DNA from: an uncultured Actinomycetes bacterium
GTDB lineage: Bacteria > Actinomycetota > Acidimicrobiia > Acidimicrobiales > RAAP-2
Assembly (NCBI GenBank): GCA_903893745.1
Contig: CAITNF010000004.1
Span: 186,001-250,000, forward strand
DNA: 64,000 nt
Direction: 5' to 3'
Part shown: positions 42,377-50,862 of the stretch, in pieces
How positions within the stretch are numbered: position 1 is the first letter of the stretch
Layout: each line of letters starts with the position of its first letter
Notes under the pieces: model-generated
Seen by the model: the letters and a program-made list of their open reading frames with translations, nothing else
What the model was told of the DNA's origin: nothing
The model's database searches: none
Program-made: the position numbers and the translations under genes

Positions 42377-43663
42377 CTAACTCAGTTTGAGCAAGTGCGT
42401 CAAGAAAAACATCGTCGGCAGGGCAAAGAGGAGTCCATCAATGCGGTCGAGTAGGCCGCCGTGTCCGGGCAAGATACGACCGAGGTCCTTGACCCCGAGC
42501 GTGCGCTTGACCATCGACTCAAAGAGGTCACCGAGCGGCACCACCACCGACATGACTATCGCAACTTCGAGGGCACTCGTATGCGTCCACGGGCTCATCA
42601 TGGGCAAGATTAGAAATCCGACCGCCACGGTGATGATCGTGCCCCCGACAGTCCCGCCGATGGTCTTATTGGGTGACAACGTCGCGTTGAGGGGGCGCTT
42701 GCCCAGCCATCGACCAATGAAGAGCGCGCCCGAATCGTTCGCCACCGTCAAGAGCAGTGCGCCGTAGAGGTAGGTCAAACCGTGGTGACCGTGAAAGTAC
42801 GAGGGTGACAACATCGCAATACCGTACGAACCAAGAAGTCCCACCCATAGGTAGACGAATAGCGTCGCCCCGAGTCCGTCAAGAATGTCAATCGTTCGCT
42901 GCGCGGTGAGGTACCAAATAAATCCGAAGATAAACAGCAGGACCGTCACCGCACCAATGGCGAACTGTCCCCGGTTGTAGACCGCAATGCCCAGCGTCGC
43001 AACACCCACCAATCCCAAAATGGTGGCCGGGTTGGCTCCAGCCGAACGAAAACCGGCGTAACCCTCCGCGGCGGCGAAGGAGAGGGCCGCAAGAATCAAA
43101 ATCATGACGGGAATCGTTCCGGCAAGAAACACCAGCGAAACTCCAACGCCCAACACCAAGCCCGTAAGGGTGGCGCGGTAGACACTTCGAGGTGTGGTCT
43201 GACGAGCCGCGCGACCGGCGAGCGGATTCTCCACCGCGACCCGACGAGTTCGAGCAGTGCGCGTTGGTGCGACAACCACCTCAGGTACTTCGTCGACACT
43301 CGGCTCAGCCACCAGTGGCTCAGCCGTGAGTTCAAACTCCCACGGACGTGAGTTCTCCGCCTCTCGAGCTTCGCTCGCGAGGAACGACGCATCGAACTGC
43401 TCTTCGTGCGCGACCCAGTCCGCTTCACCTTCGCGCCACGCGGGAGCCGGAATGGAGGCCCAGGGATCATCGGCGTCGGCCGCTTCGCGAGCGACGACGA
43501 TAGGAACTTGGCCAGTCGGCGCTTCGGTCCAGTGCGGCAGAAAACTTGCGGTGTCGCCCTCGAGTGGCTCAGCAACTTCGCCGGCAATTTCAGCACCGGC
43601 CACACTGACTCGAGAGTCAGTGACACTGACGACGGGCAGCTCGCCGGTCGGCTCGTCAATCAC
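42377..43663 (-). CDS. cdsA: Phosphatidate cytidylyltransferase with acidic N-terminal extension
   Basis: The C-terminal half (about 175-428) is a CdsA membrane enzyme that makes CDP-diacylglycerol: several hydrophobic helices and the signature K-R-T-L-G-V-K-D-L-G-R-I-L-P-G-H-G-G-L-L-D-R-I-D near 385-408. Before it is about 170 residues of acidic, Pro/Glu-rich sequence predicted to be cytoplasmic and disordered, with two similar motifs T-G-E-L-P-V-V and T-G-Q-V-P-I-V-V. The start is uncertain: GTG 43663 lies eight bases after the frr stop; TTG 43681 or 43732 are also in frame but overlap frr. Gene order frr-cdsA-dxr-rseP-ispG is conserved in many bacteria. Confidence 0.88.
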   Translation of the reverse strand: MIDEPTGELPVVSVTDSRVSVAGAEIAGEVAEPLEGDTASFLPHWTEAPTGQVPIVVAREAADADDPWASIPAPAWREGEADWVAHEEQFDASFLASEAREAENSRPWEFELTAEPLVAEPSVDEVPEVVVAPTRTARTRRVAVENPLAGRAARQTTPRSVYRATLTGLVLGVGVSLVFLAGTIPVMILILAALSFAAAEGYAGFRSAGANPATILGLVGVATLGIAVYNRGQFAIGAVTVLLFIFGFIWYLTAQRTIDILDGLGATLFVYLWVGLLGSYGIAMLSPSYFHGHHGLTYLYGALLLTVANDSGALFIGRWLGKRPLNATLSPNKTIGGTVGGTIITVAVGFLILPMMSPWTHTSALEVAIVMSVVVPLGDLFESMVKRTLGVKDLGRILPGHGGLLDRIDGLLFALPTMFFLTHLLKLS

Positions 43664-43670
43664 GTCGTCG

Positions 43671-44240
43671 TCAAACCTCAAGTAGTTCCTGCTCCTTGTG
43701 CGCGAGCAGCACGTCAACCTGTGCCACCTCATCGTGCGTCATCTTGTCGAGCACCTTTTCCAGACGGTCGAGTTCGTCGCTCGATAGTCCGTGCTCTTTC
43801 TCAAGTACCTCTAACTCCTGTCGAGCGTGCCGACGGACTCCCCGCAAGGCGACCTTGCCCTCTTCGGCCTTGGTGCGCACAATCTTGACGAAGGACTTTC
43901 GGCGCTCTTCGGTCAGGGCCGGGAACCCAAGCCGGATAACTTGTCCATCATTGGACGGCGTGAGGCCCAGGTCCGCATTGCTGATGGCTTTTTCAATAGC
44001 CGTAACTGCGCCCTTGTCAAAGGGTGACACGACTAAGAGGCGTGGTTCGGGCACGGAGAAATTCGCTAACTGGCGAAGGGGTGTTTCGGTGCCGTAGTAA
44101 TCAACCAAGAGTCCCTCGACCAGGGTCGACGACGCTCGGCCCGTGCGCACGGCCGAGAACTCTCCCTTGACGTGCTCAATCGCTCGCGCCATCTTTTCGC
44201 GCGTATCGATCATCACTAGTTCCACGAGTTCGTTTTCCAT
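43671..44240 (-). CDS. frr: Ribosome recycling factor
   Basis: A 189-residue RRF that with EF-G splits the ribosome after termination. The three-helix bundle begins with M-A-R-A-I-E-H-V-K-G-E-F-S-A-V-R-T-G-R-A (near 17-36, the tRNA-mimic arm), the second domain has D-Y-Y-G-T-E-T-P-L and the last helix R-R-H-A-R-Q-E-L-E-V-L near 140. It overlaps pyrH by one base at the start. The length is the usual 185-190. Confidence 0.96.
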   Translation of the reverse strand: MENELVELVMIDTREKMARAIEHVKGEFSAVRTGRASSTLVEGLLVDYYGTETPLRQLANFSVPEPRLLVVSPFDKGAVTAIEKAISNADLGLTPSNDGQVIRLGFPALTEERRKSFVKIVRTKAEEGKVALRGVRRHARQELEVLEKEHGLSSDELDRLEKVLDKMTHDEVAQVDVLLAHKEQELLEV

Positions 44241-44950
44241 TACTTCACCAGCGTACCGACGGCTTCACCGTCGAGGGCACGGCCCAAGTTTCCGGCTGCC
44301 ATCAGGTCAAAGACTCGAAGCGGCAGATGGTTGTCCTTGCAAAAGGTGATGGCGGTCATATCCATTACCCGCAGATCTTTGGCAATCACGTCGTCAAAGG
44401 AGATTTCGTCGAACTTCACCGCGTCAGGATTATGGCGGGGATCGTCGCTGTAGACGCCGTCAACGCCGCCGTGCGTACCCTTCAAAACAATCTCCGCCTC
44501 AATTTCGGCGGCGCGCTGGGCGGCCGGTGTGTCGGTCGTGAAGTAGGGGTTGCCCATACCGGCGGCGAAAATGACGACTCGGCCCTTTTCGAGGTGGCGC
44601 ACCGCACGGCGGCGAATGTAGGGCTCGGCAACCTGGTCCATCCCAATTGCGGACATCACCCGGGTCGAACGTCCGTGGCTCTCAATCGCGTCTTGTAGTG
44701 CCAACGCGTTAATTACGGTGCCCAGCATGCCCATGAGGTCAGAGTTGGCGCGATTCATTCCGGCCATAGCTCCCGTCGCACCGCGCCAGATGTTGCCACC
44801 GCCAACTACCACGGCCAACTCGAGTCCCCCTCGAGTCATTGCACTGGCAATTTCGCGAGCCAGAAAGTCAACCGTCGAGGCGTCAATAGTCTCGTCGCTG
44901 GCGGCCGAGGCCAAAGCCTCACCCGACAACTTCAAGACGACGCGGCGCAC
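44240..44950 (-). CDS. pyrH: UMP kinase
   Basis: A 236-residue amino-acid-kinase-family enzyme that phosphorylates UMP to UDP. Seen: L-K-L-S-G-E-A-L near residue 6, V-G-G-G-N-I-W-R-G near 49, [11 protein letters not shown] near 132 and Y-S-D-D-P near 167. GTG start with GGAGA upstream. It lies between tsf and frr, the standard rpsB-tsf-pyrH-frr order. Confidence 0.96.
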   Translation of the reverse strand: MRRVVLKLSGEALASAASDETIDASTVDFLAREIASAMTRGGLELAVVVGGGNIWRGATGAMAGMNRANSDLMGMLGTVINALALQDAIESHGRSTRVMSAIGMDQVAEPYIRRRAVRHLEKGRVVIFAAGMGNPYFTTDTPAAQRAAEIEAEIVLKGTHGGVDGVYSDDPRHNPDAVKFDEISFDDVIAKDLRVMDMTAITFCKDNHLPLRVFDLMAAGNLGRALDGEAVGTLVK

Positions 44951-44959
44951 AACGTCTCC

Positions 44960-45751
44960 TTAGCCGCCGACGACCACTTGCGCGTACGCGCGAATCGTCG
45001 CTCCGTTAAGAAACTGTTCAACCGACAGCTTCTCATCTTTGACGTACGGCTGGTCGAGCAGTACTCGCTCCTTAAACCAACCGTTGAGGCGACCTTCGAT
45101 GATTTTGGGCAGGGCGGCTTCGGGCTTTCCCTCGTTTCGAGAGATCTCCTCAACTGTCACACGCTCCGCATCGACTTCGGCTGCCGGCACGTCCTCACGA
45201 CGCAAGTACGCCGGCTTGGCGAAGGCAATGTGCACCGCAATCTCGTGAGCGAGTTCGTCACTGCCACCCGCCACGACGACCGCAACCGCATTGACCCCAC
45301 GTCCCGCCTGTAAGTGGCTGTAGGTGTCGATGACTTCACCCTCTTGCGCCTCGAGTCGAAAGACTCGGCCAATGGAGATATTCTCCTTCAAGGTCGTGAG
45401 CATCACTTCGATTCGGTCCTGGAAGTGGGCGGTCGCGCCCTCCCCCTCGGCTACGACGCGAGCGGCAATTTCGTCGACCAGGGTGACGAAATCCTCGGAC
45501 TTCGCTACGAAGTCCGTTTCACAACGCATCTCCACAATGGCGGCAACCCGTCCATCACGCACGACGGCGACGGCGCCTTCGCCCGCTTCACGGTCCGCAC
45601 GCTTGGCCGCTGACGCGAGACCCTGCACACGCAGCCACTGGGTGGCTGCTTGCATGTCACCATCATTCGCTTCCAGAGCTTTTTTCGCATCCATCATGCC
45701 TACGCCAGTCGACTGGCGTAGCGTTTGCACGTCTTTCGCGGTGATAGCCAC
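44960..45751 (-). CDS. tsf: Elongation factor Ts
   Basis: A 263-residue nucleotide-exchange factor for EF-Tu. The N-terminal UBA-like domain includes L-R-Q-S-T-G-V-G-M-M-D-A-K-K-A-L (residues 11-26); the core has E-M-R-C-E-T-D-F-V-A-K near 75, the helix contacting EF-Tu. The length is slightly short, as in actinobacteria. GTG start with GAGGAG upstream; it lies 34 bases after rpsB. Confidence 0.96.
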   Translation of the reverse strand: MAITAKDVQTLRQSTGVGMMDAKKALEANDGDMQAATQWLRVQGLASAAKRADREAGEGAVAVVRDGRVAAIVEMRCETDFVAKSEDFVTLVDEIAARVVAEGEGATAHFQDRIEVMLTTLKENISIGRVFRLEAQEGEVIDTYSHLQAGRGVNAVAVVVAGGSDELAHEIAVHIAFAKPAYLRREDVPAAEVDAERVTVEEISRNEGKPEAALPKIIEGRLNGWFKERVLLDQPYVKDEKLSVEQFLNGATIRAYAQVVVGG

Positions 45752-45785
45752 CTTTATATCTCCTCTTGCAATCGATATCTTTTAG

Positions 45786-46523
45786 TTACGCGTTGGTTAC
45801 CGCGGCGGCGGGAGCCTTCGCAGTAGTGGGGCGATTGGCCCGGATAAATCGACCTTCGGTGACCGCGTCCGCGATCAAGCGGCAGAGCAACGCTCCGGCT
45901 CGAATGGCGTCATCGTTACCCGGGATGACGTAATCAATTACGTCGGGGTCACAGTTGGTGTCCACCACGGCCACGACCGGCAAGCCTAATTTGCGAGCTT
46001 CGGTCACGGCAATGTGTTCCTTCTTCGTGTCAATCACGAAAATGGCGTCGGGGACTCGGTCCAGGTTCGAGATACCACTCAAGTTGCGGTCGAGCTTTTC
46101 GAGTTCACGGCTGTGGCGAAGTGCTTCGCGCTTGGGCATGTTCTCAAAGTCGCCCGCGCGCTCCATGGCGCGTAGCTCAACCATGCGCTTCACTCGTCCC
46201 GCAACGGTCGAGAAGTTCGTCAACATTCCACCGAGCCATCGCTGGTTCACGAACGGCATACCGCAGGCCTTGGCGTAGTCCTCAATGGGACCCTGGGTCT
46301 GCTTCTTGGTGCCGACGAACAAGATGATGCCGCCACCGGCCACGAGGTCACGCACGTAGGCGTAACTCGCTTCGATGCCCGCCAACGTCTTTCGCAGGTC
46401 GATCAGGTAGATACCATTGCGCTCGCCCAGGATGAACCGGCGCATTTTGGGGTTCCAACGTCGGGTCTGGTGCCCGAAGTGGACGCCCGAGTCGAGTAGT
46501 TCTTGCAAAGTGACGAGTGCCAC
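45786..46523 (-). CDS. rpsB: 30S ribosomal protein S2
   Basis: A 245-residue S2 of the 30S back. Seen: [19 protein letters not shown] (residues 9-27), [14 protein letters not shown] near 91 and D-T-N-C-D-P-D near 189. The tail after about 225 is short and Ala-rich. GTG start with a GGAAGGAAA-type Shine-Dalgarno. It heads rpsB-tsf-pyrH-frr-cdsA-dxr-rseP-ispG. Confidence 0.97.
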   Translation of the reverse strand: MALVTLQELLDSGVHFGHQTRRWNPKMRRFILGERNGIYLIDLRKTLAGIEASYAYVRDLVAGGGIILFVGTKKQTQGPIEDYAKACGMPFVNQRWLGGMLTNFSTVAGRVKRMVELRAMERAGDFENMPKREALRHSRELEKLDRNLSGISNLDRVPDAIFVIDTKKEHIAVTEARKLGLPVVAVVDTNCDPDVIDYVIPGNDDAIRAGALLCRLIADAVTEGRFIRANRPTTAKAPAAAVTNA

Positions 46524-46564
46524 GTCTAGTTTCCTTCCGTTCGGTTACTAAACCCCGGCGGCGC

Positions 46565-46594
46565 ACCGTAAACGGCGACCGTACGAAACCGCAA
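46565..46594 (-). promoter_or_regulatory. Candidate rpsB promoter
   Basis: On the minus strand TTGCGG (46589-46594), 18 bases, then TACGGT (46565-46570), giving a leader of about 35 bases with a Shine-Dalgarno. The same TTGCGG-N18-TANNNT layout precedes the class II DAHP synthase gene. It lies in the 132-base gap after xerC. Confidence 0.4.
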
Positions 46595-46655
46595 GGGCGT
46601 TTCTTCGTGCCCACCCACGGTGGGAGGGCTTATCCATGGTAGTCGCTCGGCGGGA

Positions 46656-47564
46656 CTATCCCCGAGGGTGAGTCTGGCGGTGGATTTTCTGGAGACGGGC
46701 CTTCGAGACGTGGGTATAGAGCTGGGTCGTGGTGAGACTCTCGTGGCCCAGGAGTTCTTGGACCACCCGCAGGTCAGCACCCCCTTCTAACAAGTGCGTC
46801 GCGAAGGTGTGGCGCAGTGCGTGAGGATGCACGTGACCGCGCGCGACGCGATTATCCAAGATTCGTCGCACGTCGCGAGGTCCGAGGCGATTGCCTCGGC
46901 GATTAAAGAAGAGCGCTTCGGGTGGAGAGTGAGGTGCGAGTACTTCCTCGCGGCCTTCTTCAAACCAGAGCGCGACCGCGTCGAGTCCGCGTTGGTGCAG
47001 TGGCACCAGCCGTTCTTTTCGGCCTTTCCCCAATACGCGCACGAGTCCCTGTCGATAATCCACGCTGTCGAGGTTGAGATCACAGAGTTCCGAAACTCGA
47101 AGTCCGGCGCCGTAGAGCACTTCGCAGACGGCGCGGTCCAAGAGCGCCCACTGGTCATCACCCCACTCTTCGTCCAGGAGCGATTCGAGCTGTTCGCGCA
47201 CCACCACGGTTGGCAGCACCGATGAAGGTGACGGCACCGATAGACGCGCCGAGGGATCGAGATCTAAAAAGCCACGCTCCACGAGCCACGTGAAGTAACT
47301 GCGCAGCGACGCTCGGCGGCGAACCACGGACGTTCGCTCATCGCCCCTCGTGGTCATGGTCGCCAAGTAAGTGCGCAGGTCACGACGAGTCAGGTCGAGG
47401 GGGCCCTGGGCACCGCGCGTTGACGCCCAGGCAATCAGCGCTTCCACGTCACTGAGATAGGCGCGCTCGGTCGCCGGTGAGCGGTCCGCCGCGCGAAGGG
47501 TCCGGCGATAGCCCGCCAGGTACCACGGGTCCTTAGCCCCGCCCGGTTGGGAGGATTCCGACAC
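46656..47564 (-). CDS. xerC: Tyrosine recombinase XerC/XerD-type
   Basis: A 302-residue tyrosine recombinase that resolves chromosome dimers at dif. The N-terminal SAM-like core-binding domain spans about 15-105. The catalytic set is seen: Arg in G-A-G-L-R-V-S-E-L near 158, Lys in G-K-G-R-K-E-R-L near 183, H-A-L-R-H-T-F near 251, L-L-G-H-E-S near 274 and Tyr in Q-L-Y-T-H-V near 284. Housekeeping context (next to rpsB, no integration signs) favours Xer over an integrase; whether it is XerC or XerD is less certain. GTG with TAACCT six bases upstream, divergent from the response regulator. Confidence 0.88.
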   Translation of the reverse strand: MSESSQPGGAKDPWYLAGYRRTLRAADRSPATERAYLSDVEALIAWASTRGAQGPLDLTRRDLRTYLATMTTRGDERTSVVRRRASLRSYFTWLVERGFLDLDPSARLSVPSPSSVLPTVVVREQLESLLDEEWGDDQWALLDRAVCEVLYGAGLRVSELCDLNLDSVDYRQGLVRVLGKGRKERLVPLHQRGLDAVALWFEEGREEVLAPHSPPEALFFNRRGNRLGPRDVRRILDNRVARGHVHPHALRHTFATHLLEGGADLRVVQELLGHESLTTTQLYTHVSKARLQKIHRQTHPRG

Positions 47565-47570
47565 GCTCTC

Positions 47571-47576
47571 AGGTTA
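47571..47576 (-). promoter_or_regulatory. -10 element TAACCT, leaderless start of xerC
   Basis: TAACCT, six bases, then the xerC GTG at 47564, within the 75-base divergent gap to the response-regulator gene. Confidence 0.5.
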
Positions 47577-47639
47577 GTGATGCCACCACCCGGTGCGCGG
47601 CTCATCGGTAGTCTGTTCTCTAATTCGTAAGGAGAGTTC

Positions 47640-48314
47640 GTGGCCCGTATTTTGATCGTTGAAGATGACGACCACATTCGCGCGGCGTTACGACTCATGT
47701 TCGAAGGTCAAGGCTTTGTTGTCGACGAAGCCCGAACTGGCGAAATCGGCATGGAACTCTTTTCCAAAGTGAATGCCGACGTCGCCATTGTGGACATCAT
47801 GTTGCCCGGAATGTCGGGTTTTGAAACCTGCCGAGCGTTGCGCGACACCAGTGACGTACCAATCGTGATTGTCTCGGCCCGTGACGAAACGGCCGACGTC
47901 GTACGCGGGCTCGAATCAGGCGCCGATGATTACGTCATCAAGCCATTCGCTCCCGAAGAACTCCTCGCTCGAGTCAACGCTCACCTTCGTCGCCGACCTG
48001 ATAAGAGCACCAACGCCTTTCAGTTGGGCCACCTCCAGGTCATTCCCGACGAAGGAGTGGTGCGCAACGACGACGGTACCGAACTACACCTCACCTCGAC
48101 GGAGTTCCGACTGCTGACCGACCTCGCGTCGGCCAACGGCAAGATTCGTTCTCGCGAGGATCTGCTCGAGCGAGTCTGGGGCTACGACTACTTCGGCGAT
48201 AGTCGACTAGTTGACGTGCACATTCGCCGCTTACGACTAAAGATTGAGCCCGACCCCGCTGAGCCACAGTTTCTGGTGACGGTACGAGGTGCTGGGTACA
48301 AGTTGGTGATCTGA
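47640..48314 (+). CDS. OmpR-family response regulator, MtrA-like
   Basis: A 224-residue two-component regulator. The receiver has the acidic pocket E-D-D-D (8-11), the phospho-acceptor Asp52 in A-I-V-D-I-M-L-P-G, the switch Ser in V-S-A-R-D near 80 and Lys in V-I-K-P-F-A near 102. The C-terminal winged helix (about 125-222) ends with V-R-G-A-G-Y-K, typical of OmpR/PhoB. GTG start with AAGGAG four bases from it. It overlaps the histidine kinase by one base. Similarity and the downstream kinase and GerMN lipoprotein recall the actinobacterial mtrA-mtrB-lpqB cell-envelope system. Confidence 0.93.
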   Translation: MARILIVEDDDHIRAALRLMFEGQGFVVDEARTGEIGMELFSKVNADVAIVDIMLPGMSGFETCRALRDTSDVPIVIVSARDETADVVRGLESGADDYVIKPFAPEELLARVNAHLRRRPDKSTNAFQLGHLQVIPDEGVVRNDDGTELHLTSTEFRLLTDLASANGKIRSREDLLERVWGYDYFGDSRLVDVHIRRLRLKIEPDPAEPQFLVTVRGAGYKLVI

Positions 48315-49702
48315 TGCGTCGTCGGAGTCTTCGACTTCGCCTCATGGTGACGTTCGGCCTGGGCGCCTTCGTCTTGAGTTCACTCTTCGCGTCGTTGACG
48401 TACCTCGGCGTGCGCCACGTGCTGGTCAATGATCAGCAACAAACTGACCGCCGCCAGAGTTTCGTGAACGCCGCGCTCATTCGTAGCACCCTCTTCTCAT
48501 CGCCCACGGAGTTGCCGAGCCTGTTGAACTCCATCGAAAAGGCCACGGCGTCCAACGTGCTCGTCCAAACTCACCACCAGTGGCTCTCAAAGAGTACGGG
48601 GGCTGCCACCTCGGACGTATCCCAAGCGATCATTCACCGTGTGCTCAGCGGCGACACCGTGGAACAGACGGTGAATTCCAACGGCGAAATTATCTTTGTC
48701 GTCGGCGTGTCGATTCCGTCGGTGGAAACGCAGTTCTACGAAGTCTTCCAGCTCTCGAGCCTCGAACATACTTTGCGGATCTTGCTCCTGGTGCTCGGTG
48801 CGGGAGCGCTGCTGACTTCACTAATCGGCATCGGTGGCGGACTTTGGGTGACTCGAAGGGCCGTGGCGCCACTGGAGCGAGTGTCGAGTGCCGCGGCTCT
48901 CATTGCCCAAGGTGAACTCACGACGCGACTCGAAGTTGGCGAAGCCGACCGCGAGGTGCAGCAGCTCACGGAATCGTTTAACGCTATGGTGAGCCAGTTG
49001 GTCGAGCGCCTCCAGCGCGACGCCCGCTTCGCCAGTGACGTCAGTCACGAACTGCGCTCGCCCCTCACCACATTGGCCACGACTGCCTCGGTGCTCGTGC
49101 AGCACCGTGACGAACTTTCCTCAATAGGTCAAGAAAGTCTCGACTTGTTGGTCGCGGACCTCTCAATCTTCCAGTCGCTCGTCGAGGACCTCCTCGAAAT
49201 GGCCCGCAGTGACGCCAGCGCGACGTCGAGCACGGTCGAGACCGTGGCCGTAGTGGAACTGCTCAACCAATCGGTGCGCAGCGCCTCACAGCGACACGGC
49301 CTACCTGAGCCACCCATCGTCGTCATCAACGCGCACGAGTGCTTCATTGCGGTAGACCGTCGCCGATTTGAGCGCGTGATTACCAATCTGGTTGACAACG
49401 CCCACCGATACGCCAATGGTCCCGTGGCCGTTCGCGTCGAACACTTTGATGGTCACGTGACGATCAACGTGGACGACGCCGGTGCCGGAGTGGCGCTCGA
49501 AGAGCGCGACCAAGTTTTCGAGCGATTCTTTCGAGGACGCGCGTCAAACGACCGAGGTTCGTTTCGCGGTACGGGGCTCGGACTTTCTTTGGTGCGCGAT
49601 CACGTACAGGGTTTTGGTGGCACTATTCACGTCCTCGACTCGCCCGAAGGCGGCGCACGGTTTCAAATTGTTATTCCCGCGATCGAGCCGGACGACCAGT
49701 GA
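48314..49702 (+). CDS. Sensor histidine kinase, MtrB-like
   Basis: A 462-residue membrane kinase partner of the regulator before it. Two transmembrane helices (about 10-33 and 153-178) enclose an extracytoplasmic sensor of about 120 residues; a HAMP domain follows (about 180-232). The phospho-acceptor is His245 in D-V-S-H-E-L-R-S-P-L. The catalytic domain has N box N-L-V-D-N-A-H-R-Y near 357, G1 D-D-A-G-A-G-V near 390, F box F-E-R-F-F-R-G and G2 G-T-G-L-G-L-S near 420. Its start overlaps the regulator stop (TGATG), and its own stop overlaps the lipoprotein start by four bases. Confidence 0.94.
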   Translation: MRRRSLRLRLMVTFGLGAFVLSSLFASLTYLGVRHVLVNDQQQTDRRQSFVNAALIRSTLFSSPTELPSLLNSIEKATASNVLVQTHHQWLSKSTGAATSDVSQAIIHRVLSGDTVEQTVNSNGEIIFVVGVSIPSVETQFYEVFQLSSLEHTLRILLLVLGAGALLTSLIGIGGGLWVTRRAVAPLERVSSAAALIAQGELTTRLEVGEADREVQQLTESFNAMVSQLVERLQRDARFASDVSHELRSPLTTLATTASVLVQHRDELSSIGQESLDLLVADLSIFQSLVEDLLEMARSDASATSSTVETVAVVELLNQSVRSASQRHGLPEPPIVVINAHECFIAVDRRRFERVITNLVDNAHRYANGPVAVRVEHFDGHVTINVDDAGAGVALEERDQVFERFFRGRASNDRGSFRGTGLGLSLVRDHVQGFGGTIHVLDSPEGGARFQIVIPAIEPDDQ

Positions 49703-50277
49703 CGCGACTACGTACCCTCACCATCATGCTGCTCGGCGCGCTCGTGTTGAGTGGCTGCACGCTCGTGCCCACTTCGAACAATCCCTCCATGGTTCGCCGC
49801 GGCCAAGTTCCGTTTGGTCTTTTGGACCGCACCATCCCGGGAACGAACAACGGTCGCGTGCGGTTTATTACCCAGCCCGTCTACATCATTGACGCTTCGG
49901 GACATCTCGCCCCATCGAGCCGCATCGTCCCAGCACCGGCCCAACTTGGTTCGGTGCTTCGTGAATTGATTATTGGACCGACCGATATCGAAACCGCCGC
50001 GGGCTACTCGAGTTCGCTTCCAAAGGGTTTGGTGATTCTCGACGCCACCATCAAGGGCGAAATAGGTACCATCAATCTGGCTCGTTCACTCTCAACGTTG
50101 TCGCGTCAAGATCAGATCAACGCAATTGGCCAACTGGTGTACACCTCCAACGACGTAGGCGCGAGCAAGGGTCTCATCATCACCGTTGCCGGGGTGGCGC
50201 AGTTACTACCGCGGCCCAAGGGTGGCAACGTAAAGATCGCCACTGAGGCCGACTACCAGTCCCTACTTAATATTTAG
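49699..50277 (+). CDS. GerMN-domain lipoprotein (LpqB-like position)
   Basis: A 192-residue lipoprotein. Positively charged start, hydrophobic core and lipobox V-L-S-G-C with Cys20 are clear. The rest (about 60-190) is a GerMN-like domain: L-R-E-L-I-I-G-P-T near 95 and I-N-L-A-R-S-L near 127. GerMN domains occur in the LpqB lipoproteins that follow mtrAB, but LpqB is near 600 residues and carries a beta-propeller that is absent here. It is therefore a short version of that third component, probably on the outer face of the membrane modulating the kinase. GTG start, four-base overlap with the kinase gene; convergent four-base overlap with rsfS. Confidence 0.8.
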   Translation: MTRLRTLTIMLLGALVLSGCTLVPTSNNPSMVRRGQVPFGLLDRTIPGTNNGRVRFITQPVYIIDASGHLAPSSRIVPAPAQLGSVLRELIIGPTDIETAAGYSSSLPKGLVILDATIKGEIGTINLARSLSTLSRQDQINAIGQLVYTSNDVGASKGLIITVAGVAQLLPRPKGGNVKIATEADYQSLLNI

Positions 50278-50669
50278 CGCGTCGGTGTGGTGCGCATCGA
50301 CGGAGCGGCATTCCACAGGTGCTCGAGGTCGTAGTAATCGCGTGACGGTTCGTCGAAGATGTGCACAATTACGTCGCCGTAGTCCAGCGCCACCCACTCG
50401 GCGCTCGTCCATCCCTCGCTACGCAGTGGTCGAATTCCTAACTGCTCAGCGACTTGGTACTCAATCTGCTCCGCAATAGCTCGGACTTGACGATCGTTTC
50501 GACCGGTCGCCAGGACCAGCGCGTCAAAAGAGTCCACCAGCCCTCGGAGATCTAAGACCACCGTCTGCACGCTGAGCTTCTCGTCGGCGCCCGCCACGGC
50601 CGCGTCGAGCAGCCCTCGCACGAAAGGATTAAAAGCGTCCCGTGATTCGTCCGCGCCGTGCCAGGTCAC
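50274..50669 (-). CDS. rsfS: Ribosomal silencing factor RsfS
   Basis: A 131-residue RsfS (DUF143/Iojap family), which binds L14 and blocks subunit joining when nutrients are low. Core motifs are V-V-L-D-L-R-G-L-V-D-S-F-D-A near 38, L-A-T-G-R-N-D-R-Q-V near 55 and W-V-A-L-D-Y-G-D-V-I-V-H-I-F near 90. I choose GTG 50669, which is two bases after the stop of the small membrane protein; the open frame runs further up to 50747 but that part is shared with it. The nadD neighbourhood is the usual one. Confidence 0.9.
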   Translation of the reverse strand: MTWHGADESRDAFNPFVRGLLDAAVAGADEKLSVQTVVLDLRGLVDSFDALVLATGRNDRQVRAIAEQIEYQVAEQLGIRPLRSEGWTSAEWVALDYGDVIVHIFDEPSRDYYDLEHLWNAAPSMRTTPTR

Positions 50670-50671
50670 GC

Positions 50672-50851
50672 TCAGTGTGAAACTCCGAGCACAATCAGGA
50701 CTGCCGCGAAGGGCACCAACAGCGATACGGCCCCCAGCAGCGCCCACCGTTGTTTCGATTGGCGCACGTCACGACGCCGAAGTGGGGCCTTCTCGAGCAG
50801 GGTGAGACTATCGGAGCGCGAACTCGTTACGTCGAAATTTCGAACCGCCAT
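50672..50851 (-). CDS. 59-residue single-helix membrane protein
   Basis: A short open frame fills the gap between nadD and rsfS: M-A-V-R-N-F-D-V-T, an Arg/Lys-rich stretch R-R-R-D-V-R-Q-S-K-Q-R, then one transmembrane helix (about 36-57) and a stop. It starts 11 bases after the nadD stop and ends two bases before the rsfS GTG, so it fits a nadD-orf-rsfS operon exactly. The charge pattern suggests a cytoplasmic N-terminus. In many actinobacteria a LytR-CpsA-Psr gene sits here; this could be the remaining membrane anchor of one or an unrelated protein. I do not recognise a family. Confidence 0.6.
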   Translation of the reverse strand: MAVRNFDVTSSRSDSLTLLEKAPLRRRDVRQSKQRWALLGAVSLLVPFAAVLIVLGVSH

Positions 50852-50862
50852 TGGCTCTAACC

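Noticed and set aside
46600-46630. Small hairpin (CCCACC/GGTGGG) after xerC as a terminator
   Set aside because: Only six base pairs and no T tract; too weak to call.
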